Positions 15,601 through 24,828 of a stretch of DNA of 64,000 bases are shown here, piece by piece. Positions within the stretch are counted from its first letter, which is position 1; each line of letters opens with the position of its first letter. The stretch is taken from positions 1 through 64,000 of the forward strand of contig WAPN01000006.1 of NCBI GenBank assembly GCA_015520735.1, in the 5' to 3' direction. The notes under the pieces were generated by a model. It did no database searches. It was given only the letters and a program-made list of their open reading frames with translations, and was not told the DNA's origin. The position numbers were made by a program, and so were the translations under genes. This stretch comes from Desulfurococcales archaeon (GTDB lineage Archaea > Thermoproteota > Thermoprotei_A > Sulfolobales > Desulfurococcaceae).

Positions 15601-17037
15601 ATGAGGATGAAGCTAGTGTTAACAATCCTTATTATTATAGGCATAATCGCATGTTTCTACATACCAGCCAAAGTAATAGAGTTTGCAACATCCGTGTACA
15701 TGAACACCGCAAGCCCCTACTCTATGGGATGGATGGGGACAAGTATCCTCTATAATAAGCTCCAAGAAGCGAACTTCACGGTCTATGTTGCTGAGGATGA
15801 GCAACAATTTATCCAAGCGCTCACTAAAGGAGGTACTGTCTTAATAGTTGCACCGGATCACCCAATACCCTATTATCTTGCAGAACAAATATTTAATGCA
15901 TGGATTACTGGAAAAGCAAATGTAGTAGTTTTTGATGAAAACACTACATCAAATACCCTCCTACGTAAAATCGGTTTATATATCGATGGAAGAGCTCTAC
16001 TTTATCCTGGACTTGCAAAAACACCAGGCTTTCCACCAGCAGAAATTATTGAAATAAATGGTTCGAGAGTACTCGTGAGACTTAACTGGGCTAGCTTCAT
16101 CGTGCCCAGCAATATTACAAGCATTGTTGCAAGATATGATTTCATCAGAAGTGCAAAAATAATTGGTGAAGCACTAGGCGCTATAGACATTAATGATAAC
16201 GGAAAAATTGATCCAGGTGAAGAACATATAAGTACGTATCCTGTTGGCGCTCTCATAACAGATCGTGCCAATACACTTTTCCTTGTATTCACCGACAGTT
16301 ATCCTGTCCTTAATGCAGCGTTTGAGACAAATTATACTCTTTCACAAGTAATGTTAGAATATATAGAAAAAATCTCAAATAATACAAGTACAAAAACAAT
16401 CATAATACCGAACTTTCTCTACAACAGGGACTACTATAGACTTAAAGTACCATTTCATCCCGCACTATTACTGGTATACGCGGCCAAATATACGTCTATA
16501 GCAGATAATTATTTTGAAAGAATACTTGGTGCCTCTATCTACATCAAAACAGGTATTGCAACACTAATACTACTCCTATCGGTTCTTGCATTTATCAAGA
16601 TATTCGGTGGTATAAAGAGAGAAGATATTGAGCCGTCTCCACGCAGAGAGCTAGTATCCCTTATCGAAATACTTGGTCCATCCACGAAGATTCTGAGGGG
16701 GCATGAGAAAGATGTTATCGTAAGTATTTGGAAGTTTATCGACGAAGTATATTACACGTTGTTTGATCTGCATTTGGATGAGCTCATATATGAATCAAGC
16801 AAAATGCGTGATATAGCTGGTAGACTAGGCATGGATGAAAATAAGCTTAAGACAACTCTGTATGAAATGTATGGAATATACAGAAAAGCTATTGGTGAAT
16901 CAAGATTCCCAATAATAATTAATTGGAGAACAACAGTTAAGAAATTCATAAACATGGGTGAAATGCTTCTAGAACCCACAGGCTATACACTCATAGGGAG
17001 GAAAGGCTACCGTGACATCGCCTACTTTATCAAATAA
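15601..17037 (+). CDS. DUF4350 membrane protein of MoxR operon
   Basis: A 478-residue protein: N-terminal membrane helix (about 5-22), an outside region that resembles DUF4350 (SPYSMGWMGTSILYNKLQEA followed by a GATase-like alpha/beta fold, VLIVAPDHPI near 78-88), an EF-hand-like acidic loop DINDNGKIDPGEE near 197-209, a second membrane helix near 318-336 and a cytoplasmic tail of about 140 residues. The calcium-loop resemblance is seen in the sequence; binding is not shown. DUF4350 proteins accompany MoxR ATPases and DUF58 proteins. It overlaps the MoxR gene by 26 bases, which implies tight coupling. Confidence 0.75.
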   Translation: MRMKLVLTILIIIGIIACFYIPAKVIEFATSVYMNTASPYSMGWMGTSILYNKLQEANFTVYVAEDEQQFIQALTKGGTVLIVAPDHPIPYYLAEQIFNAWITGKANVVVFDENTTSNTLLRKIGLYIDGRALLYPGLAKTPGFPPAEIIEINGSRVLVRLNWASFIVPSNITSIVARYDFIRSAKIIGEALGAIDINDNGKIDPGEEHISTYPVGALITDRANTLFLVFTDSYPVLNAAFETNYTLSQVMLEYIEKISNNTSTKTIIIPNFLYNRDYYRLKVPFHPALLLVYAAKYTSIADNYFERILGASIYIKTGIATLILLLSVLAFIKIFGGIKREDIEPSPRRELVSLIEILGPSTKILRGHEKDVIVSIWKFIDEVYYTLFDLHLDELIYESSKMRDIAGRLGMDENKLKTTLYEMYGIYRKAIGESRFPIIINWRTTVKKFINMGEMLLEPTGYTLIGRKGYRDIAYFIK

Positions 17038-17986
17038 TATTGATCCTGGCTTTGCCCGCTCCGTCTCCGAGAGGATATTGAAGGAGGCGGGCAAAGTAGT
17101 TGTAGGTAAAACAGATATTCTAAAATATATCCTTATATCAATGTATGTCGGCGGACACATCCTACTTGAAGGGGTTCCAGGCGTCGCTAAAACCCTTATC
17201 GCAAAAACCATTGCGAGAACGGTCAACCTCTCTTACTCGAGAATACAGGCAACACCAGATCTTCTTCCAAGCGATATCATCGGAACACTCGTCTACGATC
17301 CACGCACAAATGATTTCAAGCCCCGGAAAGGACCTATTTTTGCGAACATAGTACTTTTCGATGAGATAAACCGAGCAAGCCCAAGAACACAATCTGCTCT
17401 TCTCGAGGCAATGCAAGAGAAACAAGTTACAATGGAGGGAATAACATACAAACTGCCCGAACCATTCATAGTAATTGCTACAATGAATCCTATAGAGATG
17501 GAGGGGACTTTCCCATTACCAGAAGCACAACTTGATAGATTTTTACTAAAAGTCATCGTTGATTATCCAACTAGAGAAGAGAGTAAAGAGATCCTGAGAC
17601 GAGTCCATCTCATCGAGGAATTCAATATAAGACCTGTTGCCTCGGGAGCAGACATACTTATGATTAAAAACATGATAAAACAAGTAAGGATAAGTGATGA
17701 GCTAATCACATACATAATAGACCTTGTCGAAGCCACTCGTAAACACCCCCATGTAAGGCTCGGCGGCTCTCCAAGAGCAATGATAAGCCTACTCCTCACC
17801 AGCAAGGCGAATGCCTTAATTGAGGGAAGAGACTATGTTATACCTGATGATATCAAATTCGTTGCTAAACCGGTTCTAAGGCATAGGATCATATTAAAAC
17901 CCGAAGCAGAATTCGAGGGGATCACGCCAGATCAGGTAATAGATAATGTATTACAGAAAACACCAGTCCCAACACCGGGTGTATGA
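17012..17986 (+). CDS. MoxR-family AAA+ ATPase
   Basis: A cytoplasmic AAA+ chaperone-like ATPase of the MoxR family. Walker A GVPGVAKT is at 54-61, Walker B VLFDEIN at 114-120, sensor 1 IATMNP at 155-160, and the family motif EGTFPLPEAQLDRFL follows at about 163-177; sensor 2 lies near GGSPRAMISLL. Length 324 is normal. Start is GTG at 17012, inside the end of the DUF4350 gene. It overlaps the DUF58 gene by four bases (GTGTATGA). MoxR proteins are thought to remodel or activate the VWA-like DUF58 partner and membrane subunits encoded beside them. Confidence 0.93.
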   Translation: MTSPTLSNNIDPGFARSVSERILKEAGKVVVGKTDILKYILISMYVGGHILLEGVPGVAKTLIAKTIARTVNLSYSRIQATPDLLPSDIIGTLVYDPRTNDFKPRKGPIFANIVLFDEINRASPRTQSALLEAMQEKQVTMEGITYKLPEPFIVIATMNPIEMEGTFPLPEAQLDRFLLKVIVDYPTREESKEILRRVHLIEEFNIRPVASGADILMIKNMIKQVRISDELITYIIDLVEATRKHPHVRLGGSPRAMISLLLTSKANALIEGRDYVIPDDIKFVAKPVLRHRIILKPEAEFEGITPDQVIDNVLQKTPVPTPGV

Positions 17987-19335
17987 CGAAATTGGAAGAG
18001 ACAGGCGTCAAAGCCACTTCGAGGTTTTTAGGCCTAATCTTCATAATGGGACTGCTTGTCTCACTCGAGATCATATTCCATAGGAAGATATCAGACTTTA
18101 CAATTTACACTATAGCAGGCATTATCGGCTATATGATGGCTATGAGAATAGTTTTAGAGCTAAGCCTAAGACAAGCCTACCTAATAAAGGCTGAGAGAAT
18201 TTTCTTAGATCCATTAATAGAAGGCACCAATGTAAGAACAAGACTAGTGATCAGGAATAATGGTCCAATACCGATCTTCTACGTAACGGTCAATGATCTT
18301 TATCCAGAGCTCTTTAGAAAAGTCTCAGGCCACAGCAGAACTACGTGTATGTTAATCCCAAAGAGCAGTGTAGAGCTAAATTATGTGGTTAAACCAGTGC
18401 TGGGAAAACACAGATATAGTGGTGTGGAGCTGGTAATAAGGGATCCGGCTGGTCTATTCAATTATAGGCTAGTTCTAAAGACTGGGCATGACATTGTTAA
18501 GGTCAAGCCTAAATCCCTCCCAATACCAAAAGGTATTGCTTATCCTATAACTTCCAGAAGCCTAGGACTCGGACGTTCTAGAATAAGAGGTATAGGTCAA
18601 GAGTTCATGAGTCTAAGAGAATATGTTCCAGGCGACGACTACAGGTTCATCGACTGGAAAAGCTATGCAAGGCTCCATAAGCTCTACGTCAAAGAATTCG
18701 AGAAAGAAGCCTCGCTGAGCCTAGTAATAATAATAGATACATCCAGAGAGATGATGAAAGGCCTCATGGGAACGACCGCAATAGAGCATGTTGCCAGGGC
18801 TACAGCCGGTATAGCGAAAAACGTTCTACACAGAGGAGACTGGATAAGCGTCACGATCAGGAGCAGCAAGAATATATCCTCTGGATATGGGAGAGGAAGG
18901 TATCATCTTCATAGAATTCTCGAAGCTATCTCAAGCATAGAGTGGCAAGATGGGGAGCCTAGATCAAGTCTTGGAGAAATTATTTTCGACGAAATAAGAC
19001 GCATACCCCGTAGAACAAAAACAATATTCATACTATTCACGATCCTTGAAAACGAGGAGCAAGCAGAGGAAATAATATCAATAGCGAATATACTGCGTCA
19101 GCAACGCCATATCTTCATGGTTATACAGCCAGTCCCAGAACTCTTCGAGATAAAGAAGTTTAAAGGGGCAGAGGCAGGACTATACTTAGCACTCATGCGT
19201 GAAAGAATAAAGAGAGCAAGAAAATTCAGTGAGTATCTTGTAAGGAATGGTGTTAGAACGGTTAATGTCGGCCCTGACGATCTTTTACCTATGACGCTCA
19301 AGCTTATCGATAGCCTACGCTCAGGTGTGGTGTAA
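17983..19335 (+). CDS. DUF58 (VWA-like) membrane protein
   Basis: A 450-residue partner of MoxR. Two membrane helices near the N-terminus (about 15-32 and 38-56) are followed by a beta-rich region. The DUF58 signature is at about 205-225 (REYVPGDDYRFIDWKSYAR), and a von Willebrand A-like fold begins at LVIIIDTSREM, where DTS-x-E resembles the metal-ion site DxSxS in a partly altered form. The ATG overlaps the moxR stop, and the next gene starts on the last base of its stop codon. It is most likely a membrane-anchored substrate or effector of the ATPase. Confidence 0.88.
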   Translation: MTKLEETGVKATSRFLGLIFIMGLLVSLEIIFHRKISDFTIYTIAGIIGYMMAMRIVLELSLRQAYLIKAERIFLDPLIEGTNVRTRLVIRNNGPIPIFYVTVNDLYPELFRKVSGHSRTTCMLIPKSSVELNYVVKPVLGKHRYSGVELVIRDPAGLFNYRLVLKTGHDIVKVKPKSLPIPKGIAYPITSRSLGLGRSRIRGIGQEFMSLREYVPGDDYRFIDWKSYARLHKLYVKEFEKEASLSLVIIIDTSREMMKGLMGTTAIEHVARATAGIAKNVLHRGDWISVTIRSSKNISSGYGRGRYHLHRILEAISSIEWQDGEPRSSLGEIIFDEIRRIPRRTKTIFILFTILENEEQAEEIISIANILRQQRHIFMVIQPVPELFEIKKFKGAEAGLYLALMRERIKRARKFSEYLVRNGVRTVNVGPDDLLPMTLKLIDSLRSGVV

Positions 19336-20576
19336 TGTTTAGGGGACTGAAGATATCATCAGATAAGATCTACTCCTTAAGGGTAATAGTGATTTACGCG
19401 ATCATTAATATGTACCCGGTATATTCATTTATGTCATCTGAGACATTGATAACAGACTCCTACATAAGGCTTGCCCTCATGGCTTCATTTATTGTATGGT
19501 TGTTTGGAGTCCTTAAGGCTAATCCGGTCCTGCTAATAATTTACTATGTATTTAATGGCCTGTTACTGAATACCTTAATGCCTATACAGAAACCATATGT
19601 TATGATGACTCTGATCTATAGCCTCCTAGCAATACATACTGATTTCATCGTTAAATATGTTGCAGGATTGGGGACTAGAAAACATCATATCAGGGCACCT
19701 TATCTCGTTGTAACAATCATAATGTTCATAGTGCTCGCTGGAATGTTTATACTCTCCAGTATTGGAATATCGGTGATGCTGAATAATTATGTGGAAACAA
19801 TTGTTGCTTCATCCGTAAATATTTTCCAAGTTTTCTTCCAAGAAATAATAATGACAAGGATAGGTTCGATCATTCTATTCTTCCTCATTATGGGATTACT
19901 GTATGTTCTTCTAAACGACTATATCGTATCACTGATATCCGACTTAATACTACTCAATCCTAAATTTGCTGAGGAACGTATAAGGAATATTGTTTCCTAC
20001 GAAGCACATCAATTATTAGTAGGCAAAGATCCTATTGTCAATATTTACAAGCGTTCATCCCTATTTATTATTGGTCTTTTAGTATTCGTTGGTTTGGCAC
20101 CAATCTATAACATATACATTAGGTTTTTCAATAATGAGTGGTATGGTTATGTGATAAGCTTCATCATGTGGTCGGTGCTATCATGGGGGATCTATAAAGC
20201 CTTCACAAACTATGTTGAAGGAGCTCTTGTCCGAGCTGGTAAAAGGGATCCTTTTGAGGAAGCTAAAAAGTTAGCCCGTGCAAGAACTGGTTTTATCCTT
20301 TCAATAATACTGCTAGCTGGATTCTTAGCACTGGTCATTATCATACATGGAAATCCATTATTAATGTTGAAGAGAACACTACTAGCTCCTGTATCCCAGT
20401 ACCTCCCACCAGCTTATACTATACCTCCTATGTACATGGATAGGGTATATTATTATACAAACCTATTATCAAGCACCCTAGTTAAATATATGTACAACTA
20501 TGTAGAACAAGTGGGGCAGACTTACTTGAACTTGATGAATATGATAAAGTATTTGATAAACATCCTATGGGGATAG
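19335..20576 (+). CDS. Polytopic membrane protein of MoxR operon
   Basis: A 413-residue protein with about nine hydrophobic segments (roughly 16-32, 40-58, 62-80, 85-100, 122-145, 175-203, 240-262, 270-290, 318-340) and a loop with conserved-looking charged residues (KRDPFEEAKKLARARTG). No transporter motif is recognised. The start overlaps the DUF58 stop by one base, so it belongs to the same transcript and probably forms the membrane core that the MoxR/DUF58 pair acts on. Confidence 0.7.
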   Translation: MFRGLKISSDKIYSLRVIVIYAIINMYPVYSFMSSETLITDSYIRLALMASFIVWLFGVLKANPVLLIIYYVFNGLLLNTLMPIQKPYVMMTLIYSLLAIHTDFIVKYVAGLGTRKHHIRAPYLVVTIIMFIVLAGMFILSSIGISVMLNNYVETIVASSVNIFQVFFQEIIMTRIGSIILFFLIMGLLYVLLNDYIVSLISDLILLNPKFAEERIRNIVSYEAHQLLVGKDPIVNIYKRSSLFIIGLLVFVGLAPIYNIYIRFFNNEWYGYVISFIMWSVLSWGIYKAFTNYVEGALVRAGKRDPFEEAKKLARARTGFILSIILLAGFLALVIIIHGNPLLMLKRTLLAPVSQYLPPAYTIPPMYMDRVYYYTNLLSSTLVKYMYNYVEQVGQTYLNLMNMIKYLINILWG

Positions 20577-20579
20577 CTA

Positions 20580-20801
20580 ATGGTAAAAGCACGGGATGTT
20601 GTTACACCCATAATAGGTTTTATACTCGTAGGTTTCAGTATCTATGTATTTCTATCAGCCCTAAGACTCATGATCATTCGCGATGTCCCGAGCAGTCTAC
20701 TAGCTACACTGATAGGTTTTGTATCATTAAGTGGCGGTATCACGATGATACGTACATGGAGTCTTACAAGGTATCTTGCCGAGAAAAAAGAAGAGAAATA
20801 G
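20580..20801 (+). CDS. Small membrane protein (73 aa), last gene of MoxR operon
   Basis: Two predicted membrane helices (about 9-29 and 37-55) with a short loop, ending in a basic/acidic tail (RYLAEKKEEK). The ATG lies three bases after the preceding stop. Small size, clear hydrophobic pattern and tight spacing support a real gene, perhaps an accessory subunit. A C/D sRNA on the opposite strand starts right at its stop codon, so the two transcripts may overlap at their ends. Confidence 0.65.
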   Translation: MVKARDVVTPIIGFILVGFSIYVFLSALRLMIIRDVPSSLLATLIGFVSLSGGITMIRTWSLTRYLAEKKEEK

Positions 20802-20873
20802 TCAGCCAGGGGTTCACTGCGCACATCACACCCTCTAGCGGGGTGCTCGCCAGCGGCAGGGCCTCTTCATACC
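20800..20873 (-). ncRNA. C/D box sRNA
   Basis: Minus strand: C box ATGAAGA (20864-20870), D' box CGAG (20846-20849), C' box GTGATGT (20823-20829), D box CTGA (20802-20805). The C box departs from RUGAUGA at one base and the D guide is 17 nt, longer than the usual 10-13. The D'-C' spacer can fold (ACCCC...GGGT). Targets implied by the guides: CCAGCGGCAGGGCC and CCAGGGGTTCACTGCGC. It is antisense to the very end of the upstream plus-strand gene. Confidence 0.6.
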
Positions 20874-20945
20874 AGTGTAAGATATTAGTGTTAGGACTCT
20901 AATTTTTAACTCACATATTACCAGTTTAAAGTTAGGTGGAGTACA

Positions 20946-22004
20946 ATGGTTAGCGGCGAGTTACTGCAGTTCATGTCCCGAAGCATTAGCGGCGACATGA
21001 TATATACTTCGGCAACCCCGAATATCCAATTAGGCGGCTTCCATCCCTCCAGGGAAACTATTCCTCTAAGCCTCGTCCATCCTAAAAATGCTGAGCTAGA
21101 CTGTGCACTCCTTGAGATAGGAGTTATTGTTCCGAGACCAGACGTTCACTGGAGGGTAAAGGTTAACGGTATATCTGTTACGAAGGAATTCAAACCACAC
21201 GTAACGGCCCAGCTTAAAACAGGTCTATTTGCAAAACTTGTTTATGATATAACCAGTATCCTGAAGACCCCGGAGGGCCTCCGGAGGAGAAGAGTCAATG
21301 TAACTTTTAAACAAGATGGCGGCGAACACATAGTAATCGATCACATAGGAATACTAGCTCTATACAAAAGCGACGAAGCATACACGGACATCCTATACCT
21401 TAGCGGGGCACTTAGCATAGAGCCCGGAGAAGAATATTCCTCTGAACTAAGATACCCTGGATCAACAGGTGTTTTCAGGAGCACGGTCTTCCTGCCAAGT
21501 AAATATGCTAGGGGCTCTATCGTGATTGATGATAAGCTCTCAATACCCCTTGAGGGATTCCAAGGTTATGATGAGGTAGTATCTCAACTAGACGGCATAA
21601 GTCCCGGAGTACATATCAAGGTAATTCATGAAGAATCGCTGACTCAGTATTTTCCCAAAGAAATGAGAGTTTCAAACATACTGGTATACAATACAAGATA
21701 CAAGCCAACTAAGCTAGAGCTCGTCGATGTAGCCTATGATAAGAAGGGGGCTGAGAATGTGGATTTCATCATCAAGCTTGCAAACACTGGAGAGACAAGA
21801 CCTGATATGAACATGGTTGTAATAATGTATTTAGGGAATGTTGCAGCTAGGAAGATCTTCCAGCCAATCGAGCCTGGCCAAGAACGTGAACTAAGAATAT
21901 CAACCAAGCTTCCGAAAGGAGAATACGATGTTGTTGTTCGCATCATATGGAGAAAACTATCAAAGACGTGGTTTGAGGATCGGAAAGTCCGTATAAAGAT
22001 CTGA
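20946..22004 (+). CDS. Hypothetical beta-rich protein, CARDB-like C-terminus
   Basis: A 352-residue protein without signal or membrane segment. The N-terminal part resembles a substrate-binding beta-sandwich (ALLEIGVIVPRPDVHWRVKVNG), and the last 90 residues (ENVDFIIKLANTGETRPDMN, then IEPGQERELRISTKLPKGEYDVVVRI in two parts) follow the pattern of CARDB/Ig-like domains that are common in archaeal surface proteins; here export is not evident. ATG with GGTGGAG just upstream. It is convergent with dtdA (7 bases apart). Function is unknown. Confidence 0.6.
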   Translation: MVSGELLQFMSRSISGDMIYTSATPNIQLGGFHPSRETIPLSLVHPKNAELDCALLEIGVIVPRPDVHWRVKVNGISVTKEFKPHVTAQLKTGLFAKLVYDITSILKTPEGLRRRRVNVTFKQDGGEHIVIDHIGILALYKSDEAYTDILYLSGALSIEPGEEYSSELRYPGSTGVFRSTVFLPSKYARGSIVIDDKLSIPLEGFQGYDEVVSQLDGISPGVHIKVIHEESLTQYFPKEMRVSNILVYNTRYKPTKLELVDVAYDKKGAENVDFIIKLANTGETRPDMNMVVIMYLGNVAARKIFQPIEPGQERELRISTKLPKGEYDVVVRIIWRKLSKTWFEDRKVRIKI

Positions 22005-22011
22005 ACTAGTT

Positions 22012-22836
22012 TCAAACATAGTGTATCTCCAAATTCTTACCATCCACATATTCTTCTATGAGGTTCCGATGTTCTCTTCTTGTGCCTTTCTTTTCAACAA
22101 CAATGATCTCCGGTGAAGGAATCGTTTTCTCTATCATCATGTCGAGAGTTTTGAATGACAGATATGGCAATGCATACTTGGCCATGATGTGGCCGTACGT
22201 ATATTTTTGCTCGAGGGCTAACCTAGTGTGTTTTCTAGGATAGTGTCCTCCGCCTACCCCAATCGCTACTCGTGTCTTTAGAGGCCCCCTCTCGAGGAAT
22301 TCCACGACGGCTAGGCCAACTACTTCATGGTTTGAGCCAAGGCTCCACTCGTTCAACGAGCTACCGATCTCGATGAAGCATAGAGGCTTCGAAACCTCTG
22401 TTGGCCCATGATGTGTAGCCTCATAACTGACCTCGTATTCCCTACACTTACCTTTTTCCTCACAATAATATTTGAGGCCAAGTAATAATCTATGAGATGC
22501 CGTCGAGAAAGCTGGTGCTAGTCTGCTTGGCTTACCACCATATGGTGCTTCAGGCCCATAATTCCCCGTATGATGTACGGTGAAACTCTTAACTCGTTTA
22601 GCGCTCGAGTGTCGCGAGAGTATAATGTATCCATCTACACAGCCTACCCGCTTATCCAGGAAGTCGAAGTAAATAGTGTCTTCACTAAACCCCACTAAGA
22701 CGAGGCGTTTTTCCTCAAAACATTCTTCCGCCCCAGATATCTGCTCGGTGCATTTCTCTAGGCCAAAATAGTCTCTGATCCAGTATGCAATACCTTTCCC
22801 AGCCGGGTCTTTCAGACTATATATTAGACCATACAT
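22012..22836 (-). CDS. dtdA: D-aminoacyl-tRNA deacylase (DtdA, GEK1 type)
   Basis: Removes D-amino acids wrongly attached to tRNA; this is the archaeal/plant type. Family motifs are present: VHHTGNYGPEAPYGG near 90-104, YEATHHGP near 143-150, FIEIGSSLNEW near 157-167 and GVGGGHYPRKHT near 200-211, which supply the conserved His residues of the zinc-dependent enzyme. Length 274 is normal and the ATG is clear. It is transcribed away from taw3; both act on tRNA quality. Confidence 0.95.
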   Translation of the reverse strand: MYGLIYSLKDPAGKGIAYWIRDYFGLEKCTEQISGAEECFEEKRLVLVGFSEDTIYFDFLDKRVGCVDGYIILSRHSSAKRVKSFTVHHTGNYGPEAPYGGKPSRLAPAFSTASHRLLLGLKYYCEEKGKCREYEVSYEATHHGPTEVSKPLCFIEIGSSLNEWSLGSNHEVVGLAVVEFLERGPLKTRVAIGVGGGHYPRKHTRLALEQKYTYGHIMAKYALPYLSFKTLDMMIEKTIPSPEIIVVEKKGTRREHRNLIEEYVDGKNLEIHYV

Positions 22837-22935
22837 ATTCGTAACACCATCAAGGTAATCATGTTATACCAGTGTAAGAATAGATTACGGGATAATGCTA
22901 TTTAGGATATAGTGCTTGGAAGAAGAGTGATAACA

Positions 22936-23631
22936 ATGTTTAGGATTAATGAAAGTATTTGGCGAAGACGTAAGATTGAGTTCTGGCAGAGGCTGTGGGA
23001 AGATCTCGAGATAGGGTATCTCGATGAAGATCTGATGCCCATCCTCGTACTATTCTATACAGATAAGAAAATACATACTCTAAGTAGCTGTAGTGGAAGA
23101 ATAGTCATTGCCGATTCAACGTTTCCATGGAGTAGGGAAGAGACTAGTGTTGTATATAAGAAGCATTCCCCCATCAGCGTGGATGAGGTAAAGGGTATCT
23201 TAGGATATTCTCCGGTTAGGCGATTATGGCTTAATGTTACGGGCCCTATAATACATGTTTCTACCTCAGATATGAGTACTGCGGAGAAGGTCATAGTCAT
23301 TGCGAGGAACTCGGGAATGAAGCACAGTGGTATCCTCTCCTTGTCCGAGAACAAGGGAATAGTCCTCGAGCTTACAACAGGTGTTAAACTTACACATTTA
23401 CTAAGAACTCCGGGTACACTGATCACCGATTTGTCTAAATTAGACAGGCTTATTGCTATTGCGAACCAAGTATTGTTGGAGGGCAAAAAGATTCTATGTA
23501 GACTATATGCGACCCTGAGGAAATATATGCCATTCATACCCGACGACGAAATAATCAGTGATCTCAGAGACCGCGGCTTGTCTCTGGAAAAACTATCTCC
23601 TCCAAATTATTGTCAAGAACTCTTGTTATGA
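22936..23631 (+). CDS. taw3: tRNA wybutosine-synthesizing protein 3 (Taw3)
   Basis: Methyltransferase of the TYW3 family, acting on the tricyclic wyosine-type base at position 37 of tRNA-Phe. The signature SSCSGRI lies near residues 49-55, and the SAM-site region GMKHSGI near 131-137. The ATG at 22936 is preferred to the GTG at 22912 because the shorter form matches the family N-terminus (MFRINESIWRRRK). Its last 68 bases overlap the 3' end of the convergent thiI gene, an unusually long coding overlap. Confidence 0.9.
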   Translation: MFRINESIWRRRKIEFWQRLWEDLEIGYLDEDLMPILVLFYTDKKIHTLSSCSGRIVIADSTFPWSREETSVVYKKHSPISVDEVKGILGYSPVRRLWLNVTGPIIHVSTSDMSTAEKVIVIARNSGMKHSGILSLSENKGIVLELTTGVKLTHLLRTPGTLITDLSKLDRLIAIANQVLLEGKKILCRLYATLRKYMPFIPDDEIISDLRDRGLSLEKLSPPNYCQELLL

Positions 23632-24748
23632 TATGATCAATTCTTTCCAGCTCTTTCGAAAGAATGAACAGTTCTTTCTCCCCTATGGATATTGCTGGAT
23701 GTGGCGGTCTCAGATGGCATTTTCCGACGTCAACATCCAGCTTGCTAAACCCCATTCTCCTACCCAGCTCGATTATCTCTAGCTTGTCCATGAAAGCTAC
23801 AGGTCTATATACTGGAATGGGTGAGAGCATAGTCAGGGCGGACATATTATTTAGGGTTTGAGAAGCAACCTGCCCTATTGATTCACCCGTGACTATTCCA
23901 CGACAACCTATCTTTTGGGCTAATTTGAATGCGTATCTGTACATTATTGCCTTGCAGGCAATACACCTAATACGAGCAGGGATCTTAAGCTCTAGTAGAG
24001 GCTTTGATGCATTCCTAATGATATATGCTTTCATGTCATACCATGGTACCCACATATATATTAGTTCTAAAGAGCGGTAAGCCCTCATAATTGCTTTCTC
24101 TCCCCAGTACGGATATAAATCAACAAATAATGGAATAATCTTGACGCCTCGCTTCATTGCTAAGACTGACGCTACTGCAGAATCTACACCACCCGATACA
24201 AGCGATATGAGACACCCTTCTACCCCGTACGGCAACCCGCCCGGGCCCGGTATTTCTTCAGTGTAGACATATACTTTGCGCCGCCTTATCTCAACCTTGA
24301 TCTCTATATCAGGCTTATCTAGATCGATCCTTAATCCCGTCCTATAAGCTACTTTATCGCTAAGCTCTTTGGCTAGACCACGCGAGGATAATGGAGCATC
24401 TCCTCGTGTGACCCTTATAGCAAAACTATCGATATCAAGGAGAGAAGCGATCTCAACGATCGAATCAAGGATCTTTCTCAGAGAAAAATCTAGCTGTATT
24501 GCCGGGCTAAAACTTGAAATCCCAAATATATGTCCGAGTACATCAAATAATTTATTGCTAGGTTCAGGATCGATAATTATTATCCTAGGTTCATAAGCAA
24601 CTATTTTTGTATTGAAACCTTCACGAGCTAGTCTTTTCTCTATGCTTTCCACCAGTCTATTAAACATATATTTTCGCGACCATGAGCCCAGTCTTACCAT
24701 ATACTCGCCAGGCCTTACTAGCGTGGTGTTCCATAACTCGTCCAGCAT
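23564..24748 (-). CDS. thiI: tRNA 4-thiouridine synthetase ThiI
   Basis: Adenylates and thiolates U8 of tRNA (and may help make thiazole). Residues 1-160 form the ferredoxin-like and THUMP RNA-binding domains; the PP-loop SGGVDSAV follows near 180; then CIACK and GIVTGESIGQVASQTL (near 255-285) are typical. The C-terminal rhodanese domain of the E. coli enzyme is absent, as in most archaea, so sulfur must come from another carrier. The ATG at 24748 follows GGTGCTT and is preferred to one six codons upstream. Confidence 0.92.
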   Translation of the reverse strand: MLDELWNTTLVRPGEYMVRLGSWSRKYMFNRLVESIEKRLAREGFNTKIVAYEPRIIIIDPEPSNKLFDVLGHIFGISSFSPAIQLDFSLRKILDSIVEIASLLDIDSFAIRVTRGDAPLSSRGLAKELSDKVAYRTGLRIDLDKPDIEIKVEIRRRKVYVYTEEIPGPGGLPYGVEGCLISLVSGGVDSAVASVLAMKRGVKIIPLFVDLYPYWGEKAIMRAYRSLELIYMWVPWYDMKAYIIRNASKPLLELKIPARIRCIACKAIMYRYAFKLAQKIGCRGIVTGESIGQVASQTLNNMSALTMLSPIPVYRPVAFMDKLEIIELGRRMGFSKLDVDVGKCHLRPPHPAISIGEKELFILSKELERIDHIITRVLDNNLEEIVFPETSRGL

Positions 24749-24828
24749 TATAAGCACCATCACCATAGGTGTCGAGAGCAGGAGTTTTATTACCGTTTAA
24801 TACTTCTTTTTTGTTTAGGCGATATTAT

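Noticed and set aside
20567-20902. Open frame of 111 codons in the plus strand
   Set aside because: It overlaps the 73-residue membrane protein and the C/D sRNA, has poor composition and no ribosome site.
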